From: Streptomyces aureocirculatus
GTDB lineage: Bacteria; Actinomycetota; Actinomycetes; Streptomycetales; Streptomycetaceae
Reading direction: 5' to 3'
NCBI RefSeq assembly: GCF_000720475.1
Contig: NZ_JOAP01000014.1
Span: 97,627 to 161,626, forward strand
Length of the DNA stretch: 64,000 nucleotides
A program made the position numbers and the translations under genes. Positions 26,865 to 35,714 of this stretch are shown piece by piece. The notes under the pieces are model-generated. The model saw only the letters and a program-made list of their open reading frames with translations. It did not search any database and was not told where the DNA came from. Numbering within the stretch: the first letter of the stretch is position 1; each line of letters begins with the position of its first letter.

Positions 26865-29595
26865 CCCGGCCCGCGGCTTCGGTTTGCGGCTCCGGCTCGG
26901 ACTCCGGCTCGGGCTCGGGACTGCAGCTCCGCCTCCGACTCGCGGTCCAAGCTCGCGGCCCAGGCGTGCGGTCCCGGCCCGCGACCCGGCGTGCGGCCCC
27001 TACCCGCGGCTCCGGCCCGCACCCGCGCCCGCGGCCCATGCCCGCCGGAAGCCACCGGCCGGACGGAAGCCACCGGCCGGACGGAAGCCACCGGCCGGAC
27101 GGAAGCCACCGGCCGGACGGAAGCCACCGGCCGGACGGAAGCCACCGCGGCCCCGCCACCGCGGCCACCGGCTTCGCGAGGGACACCCCGGAGCCGTCCC
27201 TGCGCGGGTCGGGCTCGGGCAGCTCCGCGGGTGTGCCGTTGCGCTGGGCCGCGCGCGGCGGGGTCGGGCCCGCCCAGGCGAAGCTCAGGCAGTCCTCCCC
27301 CTTGAGCAAGCGCTGACAGCGCACGCCGCCCGTCGCGCGCCCCTTGCGCGGATACTGGTCGAACGGGGTGACCTTGGCCGTCGTCTGCACCGAGTCGTCG
27401 AGCGTGCCGCGCGAACCGGCGATCGTGAACACCACGGCCTCCACCGCGGGGTCGACCGCGGTGAAGGAGATGACCTTCACGCCGTCGGCGAGCTTGATGC
27501 CCGCCATGCCGCCCGCCGGGCGCCCCTGCGGGCGCACCTGCGCCGCCGGATAGCGCAACAACTGCGCGTCGTCCGTGATGAAGACCAGGTCCTCCTCGCC
27601 GGTGCGCAGCTCGATCGCGCCGACGACGCGGTCACCGTCCCGCAGCGTGATGACCTCGAGCTCTTCCTTGTTGCCTGGGTAGTCGGGGACCACGCGCTTG
27701 ACGACGCCCTGTGCGGTGCCGAGGGCGAGGCCCGGTGAGGACTCGTCCAGCGTCATCAGGCAGATGAGCTTCTCGTCCCCCTCCAGGGCGAGCAGTTCCG
27801 ATACCGGCGCCCCACCGGAGAGATTGGGGGCCGACGCCGTGTCCGGGAGCTGTGGCAGGTCCACCACGGGCAGCCGCAGCAGCCGTCCCTCGGACGTCAC
27901 CGCGCCCACCTCGCCGCGCGCCGTCGCGGGCACCGCGGAGACGATCACGTCGTGCTTGACGCGCCTGCCCTCGCTCTCCCCGAAGGGCTCGCCGTTGGCG
28001 GTCCGCGCGAGCAGCCCCGTCGACGACAGGAGCACCCGGCACGGGTCGTCCGCGACCTGCAGCGGCACCGTGGCGGCTGGTGTGCCGCCCGACTCCAGGA
28101 GCACCGTGCGCCGGTCCGTGCCGAACTTCTTCGCCACGGCGGCCAGTTCGGTGGAGACCAGCTTGCGCAGCTCGGCGTCCGAATCCAGGATCCGCGTCAG
28201 CTCGTCGATCTCGGCGTTCAGCTTGTCGCGCTCGGCCTCCAGCTCGATGCGGTCGTACTTGGTGAGGCGGCGCAGCGGCGTGTCCAGGATGTACTGCGTC
28301 TGGACCTCGCTCAGGGAGAAGCGCTCGACAAGGCGCTCCTTGGCCTGTGCGGAGTTGTCGCTGGAGCGGATGAGGCGGATGACCTCGTCGATGTCCAGGA
28401 GGGCGATCAGCAGACCGTCCACCAGATGCAGCCGGTCGCGCTTCTTGCCACGGCGGAACTCGCTGCGGCGACGCACCACGGTGAAGCGGTGGTCGAGATA
28501 GACCTCGAGGAGTTCCTTCAGACCGAGGGTCAGCGGCTGGCCGTCCACCAGGGCGACGTTGTTGATGCCGAAGGACTCCTCCATCGGCGTCAGTTTGTAG
28601 AGCTGCTCCAGGACGGCTTCCGGGACGAAGCCGTTCTTGATCTCGATGACGAGGCGCAGGCCGTGCTGACGGTCGGTGAGGTCCTTGACGTCGGCGATGC
28701 CCTGGAGCTTCTTGGAGCCCACCAGGTCCTTGATCTTGGAAATGACCTTCTCGGGGCCCACGGAGAAGGGCAGTTCCGTGACCACGAGGCCCTTGCGGCG
28801 GGTCGTGACGGCCTCCACGGAGACCGTGGCGCGGATCTTGAAGGAGCCGCGTCCTGACTCATAGGCGTCCCTGATGCCCGACAGGCCGACGATCCGGCCA
28901 CCCGTGGGCAGGTCGGGCCCGGGGATGTGGCGCATCAGCGTGTCCAGGTCGGCGCCCGGGTGCTTGATGAGATGGCGGGCGGCGGCGATGACCTCGCCGA
29001 GGTTGTGCGGCGGCATGTTCGTCGCCATGCCGACGGCGATGCCGGACGCGCCGTTCACCAGGAGGTTCGGGTACGCCGCGGGGAGGGCGACCGGCTCCTT
29101 CTCCTGGCCGTCGTAGTTGGGCTCGAAGTCGACCGTGTTCTCGTCGATCGACTCCGTCATCAGGGACGTCGCGTCGGCCATGCGGCATTCGGTGTACCGC
29201 ATCGCGGCCGGCGGGTCGTCGTTGCCCAAGGAGCCGAAGTTGCCGTGGCCGTCGACCAGGGGGAGGCGCATCGAGAAGGGCTGCGCCATGCGCACCAGGG
29301 CGTCGTAGATCGACGAGTCGCCGTGCGGGTGCAACTTGCCCATCACTTCGCCGACGACACGGGCGCACTTCACATACCCGCGCTCGGGGCGCAGGCCCAT
29401 CTCGTTCATCTGATAGACGATGCGGCGGTGCACCGGCTTCATGCCGTCCCGGGCGTCGGGCAGGGCACGGGAGTAGATGACCGAATAGGCGTACTCGAGG
29501 AAGGAGCCCTGCATCTCGTCGACGACGTCGATGTCGAGGATCTTCTCCTCGAACGAGTCGTCGGGCGGCGGGGTCTTCGTGCTGCGGCGGGCCAT
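26575..29595 (-). CDS. parC: DNA topoisomerase IV subunit A (ParC) with abnormal C-terminal read-through
   Basis: The DNA-cleaving subunit of topoisomerase IV. From the ATG at 29595 it shows the GyrA/ParC winged-helix domain, catalytic Tyr134 in AAMRYTECR, the quinolone-region [11 protein letters not shown] (about 91-101), GGRIVGLSG and the C-terminal beta-pinwheel. The recognisable protein ends [13 protein letters not shown] at codon 817, as expected for Streptomyces ParC (about 818 residues from memory). Codon 818 is TGG (27144-27142), and the frame stays open for 189 more codons through five WLPSGR-type repeats and basic low-complexity sequence, ending antisense inside the CobW gene. The extension looks like a lost stop rather than a domain. 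The partner parE is about 14 kb upstream. Confidence 0.9.
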   Translation of the reverse strand: MARRSTKTPPPDDSFEEKILDIDVVDEMQGSFLEYAYSVIYSRALPDARDGMKPVHRRIVYQMNEMGLRPERGYVKCARVVGEVMGKLHPHGDSSIYDALVRMAQPFSMRLPLVDGHGNFGSLGNDDPPAAMRYTECRMADATSLMTESIDENTVDFEPNYDGQEKEPVALPAAYPNLLVNGASGIAVGMATNMPPHNLGEVIAAARHLIKHPGADLDTLMRHIPGPDLPTGGRIVGLSGIRDAYESGRGSFKIRATVSVEAVTTRRKGLVVTELPFSVGPEKVISKIKDLVGSKKLQGIADVKDLTDRQHGLRLVIEIKNGFVPEAVLEQLYKLTPMEESFGINNVALVDGQPLTLGLKELLEVYLDHRFTVVRRRSEFRRGKKRDRLHLVDGLLIALLDIDEVIRLIRSSDNSAQAKERLVERFSLSEVQTQYILDTPLRRLTKYDRIELEAERDKLNAEIDELTRILDSDAELRKLVSTELAAVAKKFGTDRRTVLLESGGTPAATVPLQVADDPCRVLLSSTGLLARTANGEPFGESEGRRVKHDVIVSAVPATARGEVGAVTSEGRLLRLPVVDLPQLPDTASAPNLSGGAPVSELLALEGDEKLICLMTLDESSPGLALGTAQGVVKRVVPDYPGNKEELEVITLRDGDRVVGAIELRTGEEDLVFITDDAQLLRYPAAQVRPQGRPAGGMAGIKLADGVKVISFTAVDPAVEAVVFTIAGSRGTLDDSVQTTAKVTPFDQYPRKGRATGGVRCQRLLKGEDCLSFAWAGPTPPRAAQRNGTPAELPEPDPRRDGSGVSLAKPVAAVAGPRWLPSGRWLPSGRWLPSGRWLPSGRWLPSGRWLPAGMGRGRGCGPEPRVGAARRVAGRDRTPGPRAWTASRRRSCSPEPEPESEPEPQTEAAGRVSSPGRAKALSRRPTPRTPARLAQARRAQARRAQARRTPAPHAPHTTQASRTPAPDPVRNAGRPTCRTRRYRGRPRRSRGTASAPRRGPRHQDRPR
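27047..27147. repeat. 18-bp minisatellite (five full units plus a partial)
   Basis: The unit GGAAGCCACCGGCCGGAC is repeated perfectly five times (27047-27136), followed by a partial copy to 27147. The 18-bp period keeps the parC frame open and encodes RWLPSG repeats in the minus strand. The array starts exactly where the conserved parC sequence ends. Confidence 0.95.
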
Positions 29596-29956
29596 CGCTG
29601 CTGCGGCTCCTTCACCAACAAGTGCGGGATCTGATGCCGACCATTGTGGACTGTCCCACTGACAACGCGGACCGCGACCCGGTGTGAACGCCCACCACGA
29701 CCTGGTGCGGACGGTGGGCGTCAACCTGGTGGCACGCTGTCACCGCATCCGGTCGCCACCCACCACCAAGATCACGCAGCGGGTCCCGGGGCGCGTCCGG
29801 CGACGCTCGCGGCGGCCCGCACCCAGCCGATCACGCCCAGGGCGAAATCCGACTACGCCAAGGGCGGAGCGGGAACTTCGCCAGGTGTCCGGGGCCTTGC
29901 ATACAGTGGCAGGACTGGCAGCACTCATTGCGTATTTTGCGATCGAAGGGACGTAC

Positions 29957-31303
29957 ATGCCCATGGGTCACACGGCCACAGCCGAGACCGGCTCCGGCGG
30001 CCTGACAGCGACCGAGCACCGGCTGTCCAATGGCCTGCGCGTGGTGCTCTCCGAGGACCACCTGACCCCGGTCGCCGCGGTCTGCCTCTGGTACGACGTC
30101 GGCTCGCGCCACGAGGTCAAGGGCCGTACGGGCCTTGCGCACCTCTTCGAGCACCTGATGTTCCAGGGCTCGCAGCAGGTGCACGGCAACGGTCACTTCG
30201 AGCTGGTGCAGGGCGCCGGCGGTTCGCTCAACGGCACCACCAGCTTCGAGCGCACCAACTATTTCGAGACGATGCCCGCCCACCAGCTCGAGCTCGCCCT
30301 CTGGCTGGAGGCGGACCGCATGGGCTCGCTCCTGTCGGCGCTCGACGAGGAGTCGATGGAGAACCAGCGGGACGTCGTCAAGAACGAACGCCGTCAGCGC
30401 TACGACAACGTTCCGTACGGCACGGCTTTCGAGAAGCTGACCGCCCTCTCCTACCCGGAGGGTCACCCTTACCACCACACACCGATCGGCTCCATGGCCG
30501 ACCTGGACGCGGCCACCCTCGAAGACGCGCGGCACTTCTTCCGTACGTACTACGCGCCCAACAACGCCGTCCTGTCGGTCGTCGGTGACATCGACCCCGA
30601 GCAGACGCTCGCCTGGGTCGAGAAGTACTTCGGCTCCATCCCCTCGCACGACGGCAAGCAGCCGCCGCGGGACGGCTCGCTGCCCGAGCGCATCGGCAAG
30701 GAGCTGCGCGAGGTCGTCGAGGAGGAGGTCCCGGCGCGCGCCCTGATGGCCGCCTACCGCCTCCCCGAGGACGGCACGCGCGCGTGCGACGCGGCCGACC
30801 TGGCGCTCACGGTCCTCGGCAGTGGCGAGTCCTCGCGTCTGTACAACCGCCTGGTGCGCCGTGACCGCACCGCCGTCACGGCCGGGTTCGGCCTGCTGCG
30901 CCTCGCCGGTGCGCCCTCCCTCGGCTGGCTGGACGTGAAGACGTCCGGCGACGTGGAGGTCCCGGTCATCGAGGCCGCAGTCGACGAGGAGCTCGCCAGG
31001 TTCGCCGCCGAGGGCCCCACTCCGGAGGAGATGGAGCGGGCCCAGGCGCAACTGGAGCGCGAGTGGCTCGACCGGCTCGGCACGGTCGCGGGCCGCGCGG
31101 ACGAACTGTGCCGGTTCGCCGTCCTCTTCGGAGACCCCCAGCTCGCCCTCACGGCCGTGCGGCGCGTCCTCGACATCACCGCCGAGGAGGTCCGGGAGAT
31201 CGCCGAGGCCCGGCTCCGCCCGGACAACCGCGCGGTGCTCGTGTACGAGCCCGTCACCCCCGAAGACGCCGACCACGAAGCCAACGAGGAGGCGGCGAAG
31301 TGA
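29957..31303 (+). CDS. M16-family zinc metalloprotease (catalytic subunit)
   Basis: The 448-residue insulinase-type peptidase carries the inverted zinc motif HLFEH (His62, Glu65, His66) and a distal Glu ligand near residue 144 in VVKNERRQR, so it is the active partner. It starts at ATG 29957 after GAAGGG; no signal peptide is evident, which suggests a cytoplasmic peptidase. The next gene overlaps by four bases and encodes a second M16 protein without the zinc motif, fitting the two-subunit organisation of bacterial M16B proteases. Its substrates are unknown; processing of small peptides is the usual role. Confidence 0.92.
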   Translation: MPMGHTATAETGSGGLTATEHRLSNGLRVVLSEDHLTPVAAVCLWYDVGSRHEVKGRTGLAHLFEHLMFQGSQQVHGNGHFELVQGAGGSLNGTTSFERTNYFETMPAHQLELALWLEADRMGSLLSALDEESMENQRDVVKNERRQRYDNVPYGTAFEKLTALSYPEGHPYHHTPIGSMADLDAATLEDARHFFRTYYAPNNAVLSVVGDIDPEQTLAWVEKYFGSIPSHDGKQPPRDGSLPERIGKELREVVEEEVPARALMAAYRLPEDGTRACDAADLALTVLGSGESSRLYNRLVRRDRTAVTAGFGLLRLAGAPSLGWLDVKTSGDVEVPVIEAAVDEELARFAAEGPTPEEMERAQAQLEREWLDRLGTVAGRADELCRFAVLFGDPQLALTAVRRVLDITAEEVREIAEARLRPDNRAVLVYEPVTPEDADHEANEEAAK

Positions 31304-32685
31304 CCGAGGCCGCAACGATGGAGTTCCACCCGCAGCCCCAGGCGGGCACCGCCAAGCCCTGGGCGTTCCCGGCCCCCGAGCGCGGCGCGCTCCCCAACGG
31401 CCTCACGGTGCTGCGCTGCGACCGCCCCGGGCAGCAGCTCGTCGCCGTGGAGGTCCACCTCGACGCGCCCCTGGACGCCGAACCGCAGGGCCTGGACGGT
31501 GTCGCCACGATCATGGCGCGGGCCTTCAACGAGGGCACCGACAAGCACTCCGCGGAGGAGTTCGCCGCCGAGCTCGACCGCTGCGGCGCCACGCTCGACG
31601 CGCACGCCGACCACGCGGGCGTCCGCGTCTCCCTCGAGGTGCCCGTCTCCCGTCTGCCCAAGGCGCTCGGCCTGCTCGCCGACGCCCTGCGCGCACCCGC
31701 GTTCGCGGACAGCGAGGTCGAGCGCCTGGTCCGCAACCGCCTGGACGAGATCCCGCACGAGAGCGCCAACCCGGCACGCCGCGCGGCCAAGGAGCTCTCC
31801 CGGCAGCTCTTCCCGGCGTCCTCGCGGATGTCCCGCCCCCGCCAGGGCACGGAGGAGACGGTCACGGCCATCGACTCCGCGGCCGTACGCGCCTTCTACG
31901 AGAAGCACATCCGCCCCGCCGCGGCCACCGCCGTGGTGGTCGGCGACCTCACCGGCACCGATCTGGACGCCGTCCTCGCGGACACGCTCGGCGCCTGGAC
32001 CGGGGGAGCGGCCGAGCCGCGCCCGGTGCCCGCGGTGACCGCGGACGACCGGGGCCGCGTCGTCATCGTGGACCGTCCCGGCGCCGTGCAGACGCAGTTG
32101 CTCATCGGCCGCGTCGGCCCGGACCGGCACGACCGCGTGTGGGCCGCGCAGGTCCTCGGCACGTACTGCCTCGGCGGCACGCTCACCTCGCGTCTGGACC
32201 GCGTCCTGCGCGAGGAGAAGGGCTACACCTACGGAGTGCGCGCCTTCAGCCAGGTGCTGCGTTCGGCGCCGGACGGCACGGGCGCCGCGATGCTCGCCAT
32301 CAGCGGCTCCGTGGACACCCCGAACACGGGCCCGGCCCTGGAGGACCTGTGGAAGGTCCTGCGCACGCTCGCCGCGGAAGGGCTCACGGACCCCGAGCGG
32401 GACGTCGCCGTGCAGAACCTCGTCGGGGTCGCCCCGCTGAAGTACGAGACCGCAGCCGCCGTCGCCGCCACCCTCGCCGACCAGGTCGAGCAGAACCTGC
32501 CGGACGACTTCCAGGCGCGCCTGTACCGCCAGTTGGCGGAGACCGGCACGGTGGAGGCCACCGCGGCCGTGGTGAACGCCTTCCCCGACGACCGCCTCGT
32601 GACGGTCCTCGTGGGTGACGCCGCACAGATCGAGGAGCCCGTGAAGGCGCTCGGCATCGGTGAAGTGAGCGTGGTCACCGGCTGA
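31300..32685 (+). CDS. M16-family protease, non-catalytic subunit
   Basis: This 461-residue M16-like protein has, at the position of HxxEH, the sequence MARAFNEGT, so it lacks the zinc ligands. It keeps the C-terminal substrate-binding signature REEKGYTYGVRAF (Arg and Tyr). Such a subunit pairs with the catalytic one to close the chamber. The GTG start lies in the upstream stop (GTGA) with GAGGAG before it, indicating coupled translation. A strong hairpin ends the operon. Confidence 0.9.
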   Translation: MTEAATMEFHPQPQAGTAKPWAFPAPERGALPNGLTVLRCDRPGQQLVAVEVHLDAPLDAEPQGLDGVATIMARAFNEGTDKHSAEEFAAELDRCGATLDAHADHAGVRVSLEVPVSRLPKALGLLADALRAPAFADSEVERLVRNRLDEIPHESANPARRAAKELSRQLFPASSRMSRPRQGTEETVTAIDSAAVRAFYEKHIRPAAATAVVVGDLTGTDLDAVLADTLGAWTGGAAEPRPVPAVTADDRGRVVIVDRPGAVQTQLLIGRVGPDRHDRVWAAQVLGTYCLGGTLTSRLDRVLREEKGYTYGVRAFSQVLRSAPDGTGAAMLAISGSVDTPNTGPALEDLWKVLRTLAAEGLTDPERDVAVQNLVGVAPLKYETAAAVAATLADQVEQNLPDDFQARLYRQLAETGTVEATAAVVNAFPDDRLVTVLVGDAAQIEEPVKALGIGEVSVVTG

Positions 32686-32737
32686 TTCCGCAGCCCGGGA
32701 GGCATGTCTCCGGAGGCACGTATCCGGAGGTACGTAT

Positions 32738-32779
32738 CCGGAGACAGCCAGCCGGAGACAGCCAGCCGGAGACAGCCAC
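32738..32779 (+). repeat. 14-bp tandem repeat (CCGGAGACAGCCAG x3)
   Basis: Two perfect units and a third with one final mismatch lie 53 bp past the M16 operon stop. Related TATCCGGAG fragments occur just upstream. Confidence 0.88.
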
Positions 32780-32809
32780 CCGGAGGCAGGCAATCCGAGG
32801 CGGAAGAAC

Positions 32810-32848
32810 AGGGACCCCAGCGACGCAAGATGTCGCTGGGGTCCCTGC
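32810..32848 (+). terminator. M16 operon terminator
   Basis: A perfect 16-bp stem, CAGGGACCCCAGCGAC (32810-32825) with GTCGCTGGGGTCCCTG (32833-32848), has a 7-nt loop and is followed by CATGCC, without a U-tract. Confidence 0.88.
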
Positions 32849-33005
32849 ATGCCGCCATATGTCCGAATTGATGGGGAGGTTGCTCGTCTGCCCTGTGGCG
32901 TGCGCTACAAAAGTGCTGATCCGTTTGTCCTTTGAAAGAAGAGACGTTTAGCGTCGGTCCGGCTGTCCGTCAGGCACCACGCCGCGCCCGCGGCACCGGA
33001 CAGTC

Positions 33006-33143
33006 ATCGCCGAGTCCCCGTACGGCGCGAGCCAGGGGAGCCGGGGACCCACGTCCCTGGGGTGAATCGGACCCCTTGCCGCGAGGCGAGGAGCCCGTAG
33101 GAGACCTTCCTGCTCCGAACCCGTCAGCTAACCCGGTAGGCGA
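33006..33143 (+). promoter_or_regulatory. ydaO/yuaA-type c-di-AMP riboswitch
   Basis: The leader of the M23 peptidase gene carries the hallmarks of the ydaO class: a closing stem TCGCC (33006-33010) with GGCGA (33139-33143), the GGGGAGCCGGGGACCCA block, GGGTGAATCGG, and the highly conserved 3' part CCGAACCCGTCAGCTAACC followed by GGTAGGCG. In Streptomyces, c-di-AMP-binding riboswitches of this class sit before cell-wall hydrolase genes and act as off-switches. This was recognised by conserved blocks, not by a covariance search. Confidence 0.93.
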
Positions 33144-33169
33144 GAAGGAAGGAAAGGATCAGCCGCTTC

Positions 33170-34009
33170 ATGGCGTTCATCCGCCCGACCGGCAAGCACC
33201 GCCGTCCCAGCCGTATCACGCGTACGACCGCCGGTGCCGCGGGTGTTGCCGCGCTCACCACCACCGGTGTCATCTCGGGTCTGGCAGCCCCGGCGCTCGC
33301 CGCCGAAGGAGCCTCCGCCGATTACGCGCACGCCGGCCTCACCCAGTCCATCTCCGTAGGCGACTCCCTGGCCGGCGAGATCGACGCCCAGGCCGCCGCC
33401 CAGAAGCAGGCCGCCGACGAGGCCGCCGCCAAGGAGAAGGCCGAAGCCGAGGCCAAGGCCAAGGCCGAGGAGGCCAAGCGCAAGGCCGCCGAGGCCAAGC
33501 GCAAGGCCGAGGCGAAGGCGAAGGCCGAGGCGCGGGCGAAGGCCGAGAAGGAGCGCGAGACCAAGGAGCGCGCCGCCCGCGAGGCCGAGCGCAAGCGCCT
33601 GGGCTCGTACGTCTCGCCGATCGCCGGCAGCTACGTCTCCACCGGTTACAAGACCGGCGGCGCCATGTGGTCCTCCGGCAGCCATACCGGCGTCGACTTC
33701 CACGCCGCGTCCGGCACGCAGGTCCAGGCGGTCGCCGCGGGCACCGTCGTCGAGGCCGGCTGGGGCGGGGCGTACGGCAACAACGTCGTGATCCGCCACA
33801 ACGACGGCACGTACACGCAGTACGGCCACATGTCGTCCCTGAGCGTCACGGTCGGCCAGGCGGTCACCCCCGGCCAGCAGATCGGCCTCTCCGGCTCGAC
33901 CGGCAATTCCAGCGGCCCGCACCTGCACTTCGAGGCCCGCACCGGCCCCGACTACGGCTCCGACATCGACCCCGTCGCGTACCTGCGCTCGCACGGCGTC
34001 AACGTCTGA
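33170..34009 (+). CDS. Secreted M23-family peptidase (cell-wall endopeptidase)
   Basis: The 279-residue exported protein has a signal peptide (about residues 1-45, ending in an ALA site), a long Ala/Lys/Glu-rich coiled-coil spacer (about 72-143) and a C-terminal lysostaphin-type M23 domain. The zinc site is visible as His172 and Asp176 (SHTGVDF), His220 in YGHMSS and the HLHFE motif (His251, His253). It would cut peptidoglycan cross-bridges during growth or germination. The c-di-AMP riboswitch ends 26 nt before the ATG, and GGAAAGGA serves as ribosome-binding site. Confidence 0.93.
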   Translation: MAFIRPTGKHRRPSRITRTTAGAAGVAALTTTGVISGLAAPALAAEGASADYAHAGLTQSISVGDSLAGEIDAQAAAQKQAADEAAAKEKAEAEAKAKAEEAKRKAAEAKRKAEAKAKAEARAKAEKERETKERAAREAERKRLGSYVSPIAGSYVSTGYKTGGAMWSSGSHTGVDFHAASGTQVQAVAAGTVVEAGWGGAYGNNVVIRHNDGTYTQYGHMSSLSVTVGQAVTPGQQIGLSGSTGNSSGPHLHFEARTGPDYGSDIDPVAYLRSHGVNV

Positions 34010-34330
34010 AGTCCCACGGTCGACATCCGAAGTCCCCACGCGAAAGCCCCGGCTCACCCGAGCCGGGGCTTTCCGCGTACCGGAAACACACCCGAAACAC
34101 CCCCAGGTACCCGCGCCCGTTGGCCAAAAGATATCCATGGATTACGCCCGCCCGTCGGAAAATCCGGCGAGCTGCAATAGAGTTCATGTCGGCAACTGGT
34201 CCATGTCGGCAGAGGTCCATATCGGCAGGGTCCGCGAAATCGTTGAAAGAGCGCCGTTCGAGGCGTCGGCCCGTGCGTCGGCCGCCGCGCCGACCGACGC
34301 GTTTCGCGGGCATCAAAGCGGAGGTCCGTC
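34010..34330. other. Intergenic region before the GntR gene
   Basis: It begins with the M23 gene terminator and ends with the GGAGG ribosome-binding site of the GntR gene. The middle has a comparatively low-GC stretch (about 34150-34260) with repeated CATGTCGGCA-like words (34184-34230). No gene is seen. Confidence 0.45.
34042..34073 (+). terminator. M23 peptidase gene terminator
   Basis: A perfect 14-bp stem, GAAAGCCCCGGCTC with GAGCCGGGGCTTTC, has a 4-nt ACCC loop. The right arm contributes TTT. It is placed 33 bp after the stop. Confidence 0.9.
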
Positions 34331-35017
34331 ATGCGCGTTCCCGCGCAATCGGTGTGCACGGCCATCCGGGGCGACATCGTCTCCGGTGTCTACGAACGCG
34401 GCACGCGCCTCACCGAAGACCTGCTCGCCCGCCGCTACGGAGTCTCACGCGTCCCCGTGCGCGAGGCCCTGCGCACCCTGGAGGCCGAGGGCTTCGTCGT
34501 CACCCGCAGGCACGCGGGCGCCTGCGTCGCCGAGCCCACCGAGCAGGACGCGGCCGACATCCTGGAGATCCGCACCCTCCTGGAGCCGCTGGCCGCCGCC
34601 CGCGCGGCGCAGCGGCGCACCGACGCGCACCTGAAGGTCCTGCGGGGCCTCGTCCGGCTCGGCCAGGAGCGGTCCCGGCGCGGCGGCGCCGAGGAGCTGC
34701 GCTCACTCGACGGCTGGTTCCACGAGACGCTCGCCCAGGCCTCCGGGAGCCCCGGCCTCATCACTCTGCTCACCCAGTTGCGGCAGAAGATCACCTGGAT
34801 GTACGTGGCCGAGCCGCAGGCCGCGCCCGCGGAGTCGTGGGCCGAGCGGGCCGCGGTCGTCGACGCCGTGGCCCGCAGGGACGGGGAGCGGGCCCGGGCT
34901 CTCGCCGCGCTGCACGTCGAACGGTCCGTCGTCGCGCACCGGCCGCGGCGAGGTGCCCGCACGGGGCGTGTGAGTGGTTCGCAACATCCCGTAAACACGG
35001 TGAGCGCGCGGAATTAA
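34331..35017 (+). CDS. GntR-family (FCD-type) transcriptional regulator
   Basis: The 228-residue protein has an N-terminal winged helix-turn-helix (LTEDLLARRYGVSRVPVREALRTLE, about residues 27-51, written here as one motif of two parts) followed by an all-helical FCD effector domain (EIRTLLEPLAA, DGWFHETLAQASGSPGL). The FCD domain is somewhat short, and the C-terminal tail is Arg-rich and variable. GGAGG lies eight bases before the ATG. No operon partner is evident; it may be autoregulated. The ligand is unknown. Confidence 0.88.
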   Translation: MRVPAQSVCTAIRGDIVSGVYERGTRLTEDLLARRYGVSRVPVREALRTLEAEGFVVTRRHAGACVAEPTEQDAADILEIRTLLEPLAAARAAQRRTDAHLKVLRGLVRLGQERSRRGGAEELRSLDGWFHETLAQASGSPGLITLLTQLRQKITWMYVAEPQAAPAESWAERAAVVDAVARRDGERARALAALHVERSVVAHRPRRGARTGRVSGSQHPVNTVSARN

Positions 35018-35084
35018 CGGTGGCGCCGTATACAAAGAGGAACAATTTCGGACCCGGTAATTCGGGCTGCCCTTTTCCGGCTCA

Positions 35085-35116
35085 CGAGTTCGCGAGTTCG
35101 CGAGTTCGCGAGTTCG
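35085..35116 (+). repeat. 8-bp tandem repeat (CGAGTTCG x4)
   Basis: Four perfect copies of CGAGTTCG, itself partly palindromic, lie 67 bp past the GntR gene stop in the gap before ptsH. Confidence 0.92.
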
Positions 35117-35224
35117 GAAATCCCGGCCCGGTCCCGTCCCTTCGGTACGGTGCTTCTTTTCATCCCGCACATTCGGGATCGCGGAGCGCACGCACGGGCA
35201 GTGCATACGGACAGCCGAAAAAAC

Positions 35225-35265
35225 GGTGGAGCCGCGCAGGCCCGACAGGCCCGCGCGGCTCCACC
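35225..35265. terminator. Bidirectional terminator between GntR gene and ptsH
   Basis: A 13-bp perfect stem, GGTGGAGCCGCGC (35225-35237) with GCGCGGCTCCACC (35253-35265), encloses a 15-nt loop. It is located between convergent genes. Confidence 0.88.
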
Positions 35266-35295
35266 GCATCGCACCCGACCCGGTCGGGCGCGCAC

Positions 35296-35577
35296 TCAGA
35301 CGGTCTCGGGAAGCTCCTCGAGCCCCTCAGCCACCAGCTTCGCCAGCCGGTCGAGCGCGGCGTCCGCACCCTCGGCGTCCGAAGCGAGCACGATCTCCTC
35401 GCCGCCCTGCGCACCGAGACCGAGCACCGCGAGCATCGAGGCGGCGTTGACCGGGTTGCCGCCGGCCTTGGCGATCGTCACGGGAACGCCCGCGGCCGTG
35501 GCCGCACGGACGAAGATGGAGGCGGGCCGGGCGTGGAGGCCCTCGGCCCAGCCGACGTTGACGCGGCGCTCAGCCAT
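35296..35577 (-). CDS. ptsH: HPr phosphocarrier protein of the PTS
   Basis: The 93-residue HPr passes phosphate from enzyme I to sugar-specific EIIA components. The phosphorylated residue is His15 in EGLHARPAS, and the Ser-region NAASMLAVLGLGAQ is present. The ATG at 35577 follows AAGGGCA; a longer in-frame start is unlikely because it runs into the operator. A DasR-type operator upstream links it to N-acetylglucosamine-dependent control. It is divergent from the Pat-type gene. Confidence 0.96.
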   Translation of the reverse strand: MAERRVNVGWAEGLHARPASIFVRAATAAGVPVTIAKAGGNPVNAASMLAVLGLGAQGGEEIVLASDAEGADAALDRLAKLVAEGLEELPETV

Positions 35578-35604
35578 GTGTTGCTGCCCTTCCAGGTGTC
35601 TCAC

Positions 35605-35620
35605 ACTTGTCTAGACCAGT
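35605..35620. promoter_or_regulatory. dre site (DasR operator) upstream of ptsH
   Basis: ACTTGTCTAGACCAGT differs at one position from the DasR consensus A(C/G)TGGTCTAGACCA(G/C)T. It lies 28 bp upstream of the ptsH start and 186 bp from the divergent gene. DasR control of ptsH is established in Streptomyces coelicolor; for this strain it is inferred. Confidence 0.88.
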
Positions 35621-35680
35621 GTCTCATGCCGACCCGGGTGCACCGGACTGCCATCGTCCGGATACCTGTCGGCACCGCCC

Positions 35681-35714
35681 GACCGTACGACACCGCCGAC
35701 CGTACGACACCGCC
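35681..35714 (+). repeat. 17-bp perfect tandem duplication
   Basis: GACCGTACGACACCGCC occurs twice in direct succession (35681-35697 and 35698-35714) in the divergent promoter region, about 90-125 bp upstream of the Pat-type gene. It could be a duplicated regulator half-site or a slippage product. Confidence 0.9.

Larger units (their letters stand above)
32686..33005. other. Intergenic region between M16 operon and riboswitch
   Basis: It contains the 14-bp repeat array, the M16 operon terminator and, after about 32860, the promoter region of the M23 peptidase. A GTTTGTCCTTTGAAAG stretch (about 32920-32940) is notably less GC-rich. No gene is seen. Confidence 0.5.

Noticed and set aside
26575..27141. 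ParC C-terminal extension as a genuine extra domain
   Set aside because: It consists of minisatellite-encoded repeats and basic low-complexity sequence ending antisense to another gene, so stop loss is the simpler reading.
34331..35017. Second whiH-like developmental regulator
   Set aside because: It belongs to the same broad GntR/FCD family, but the sequence and context differ and nothing ties it to sporulation.
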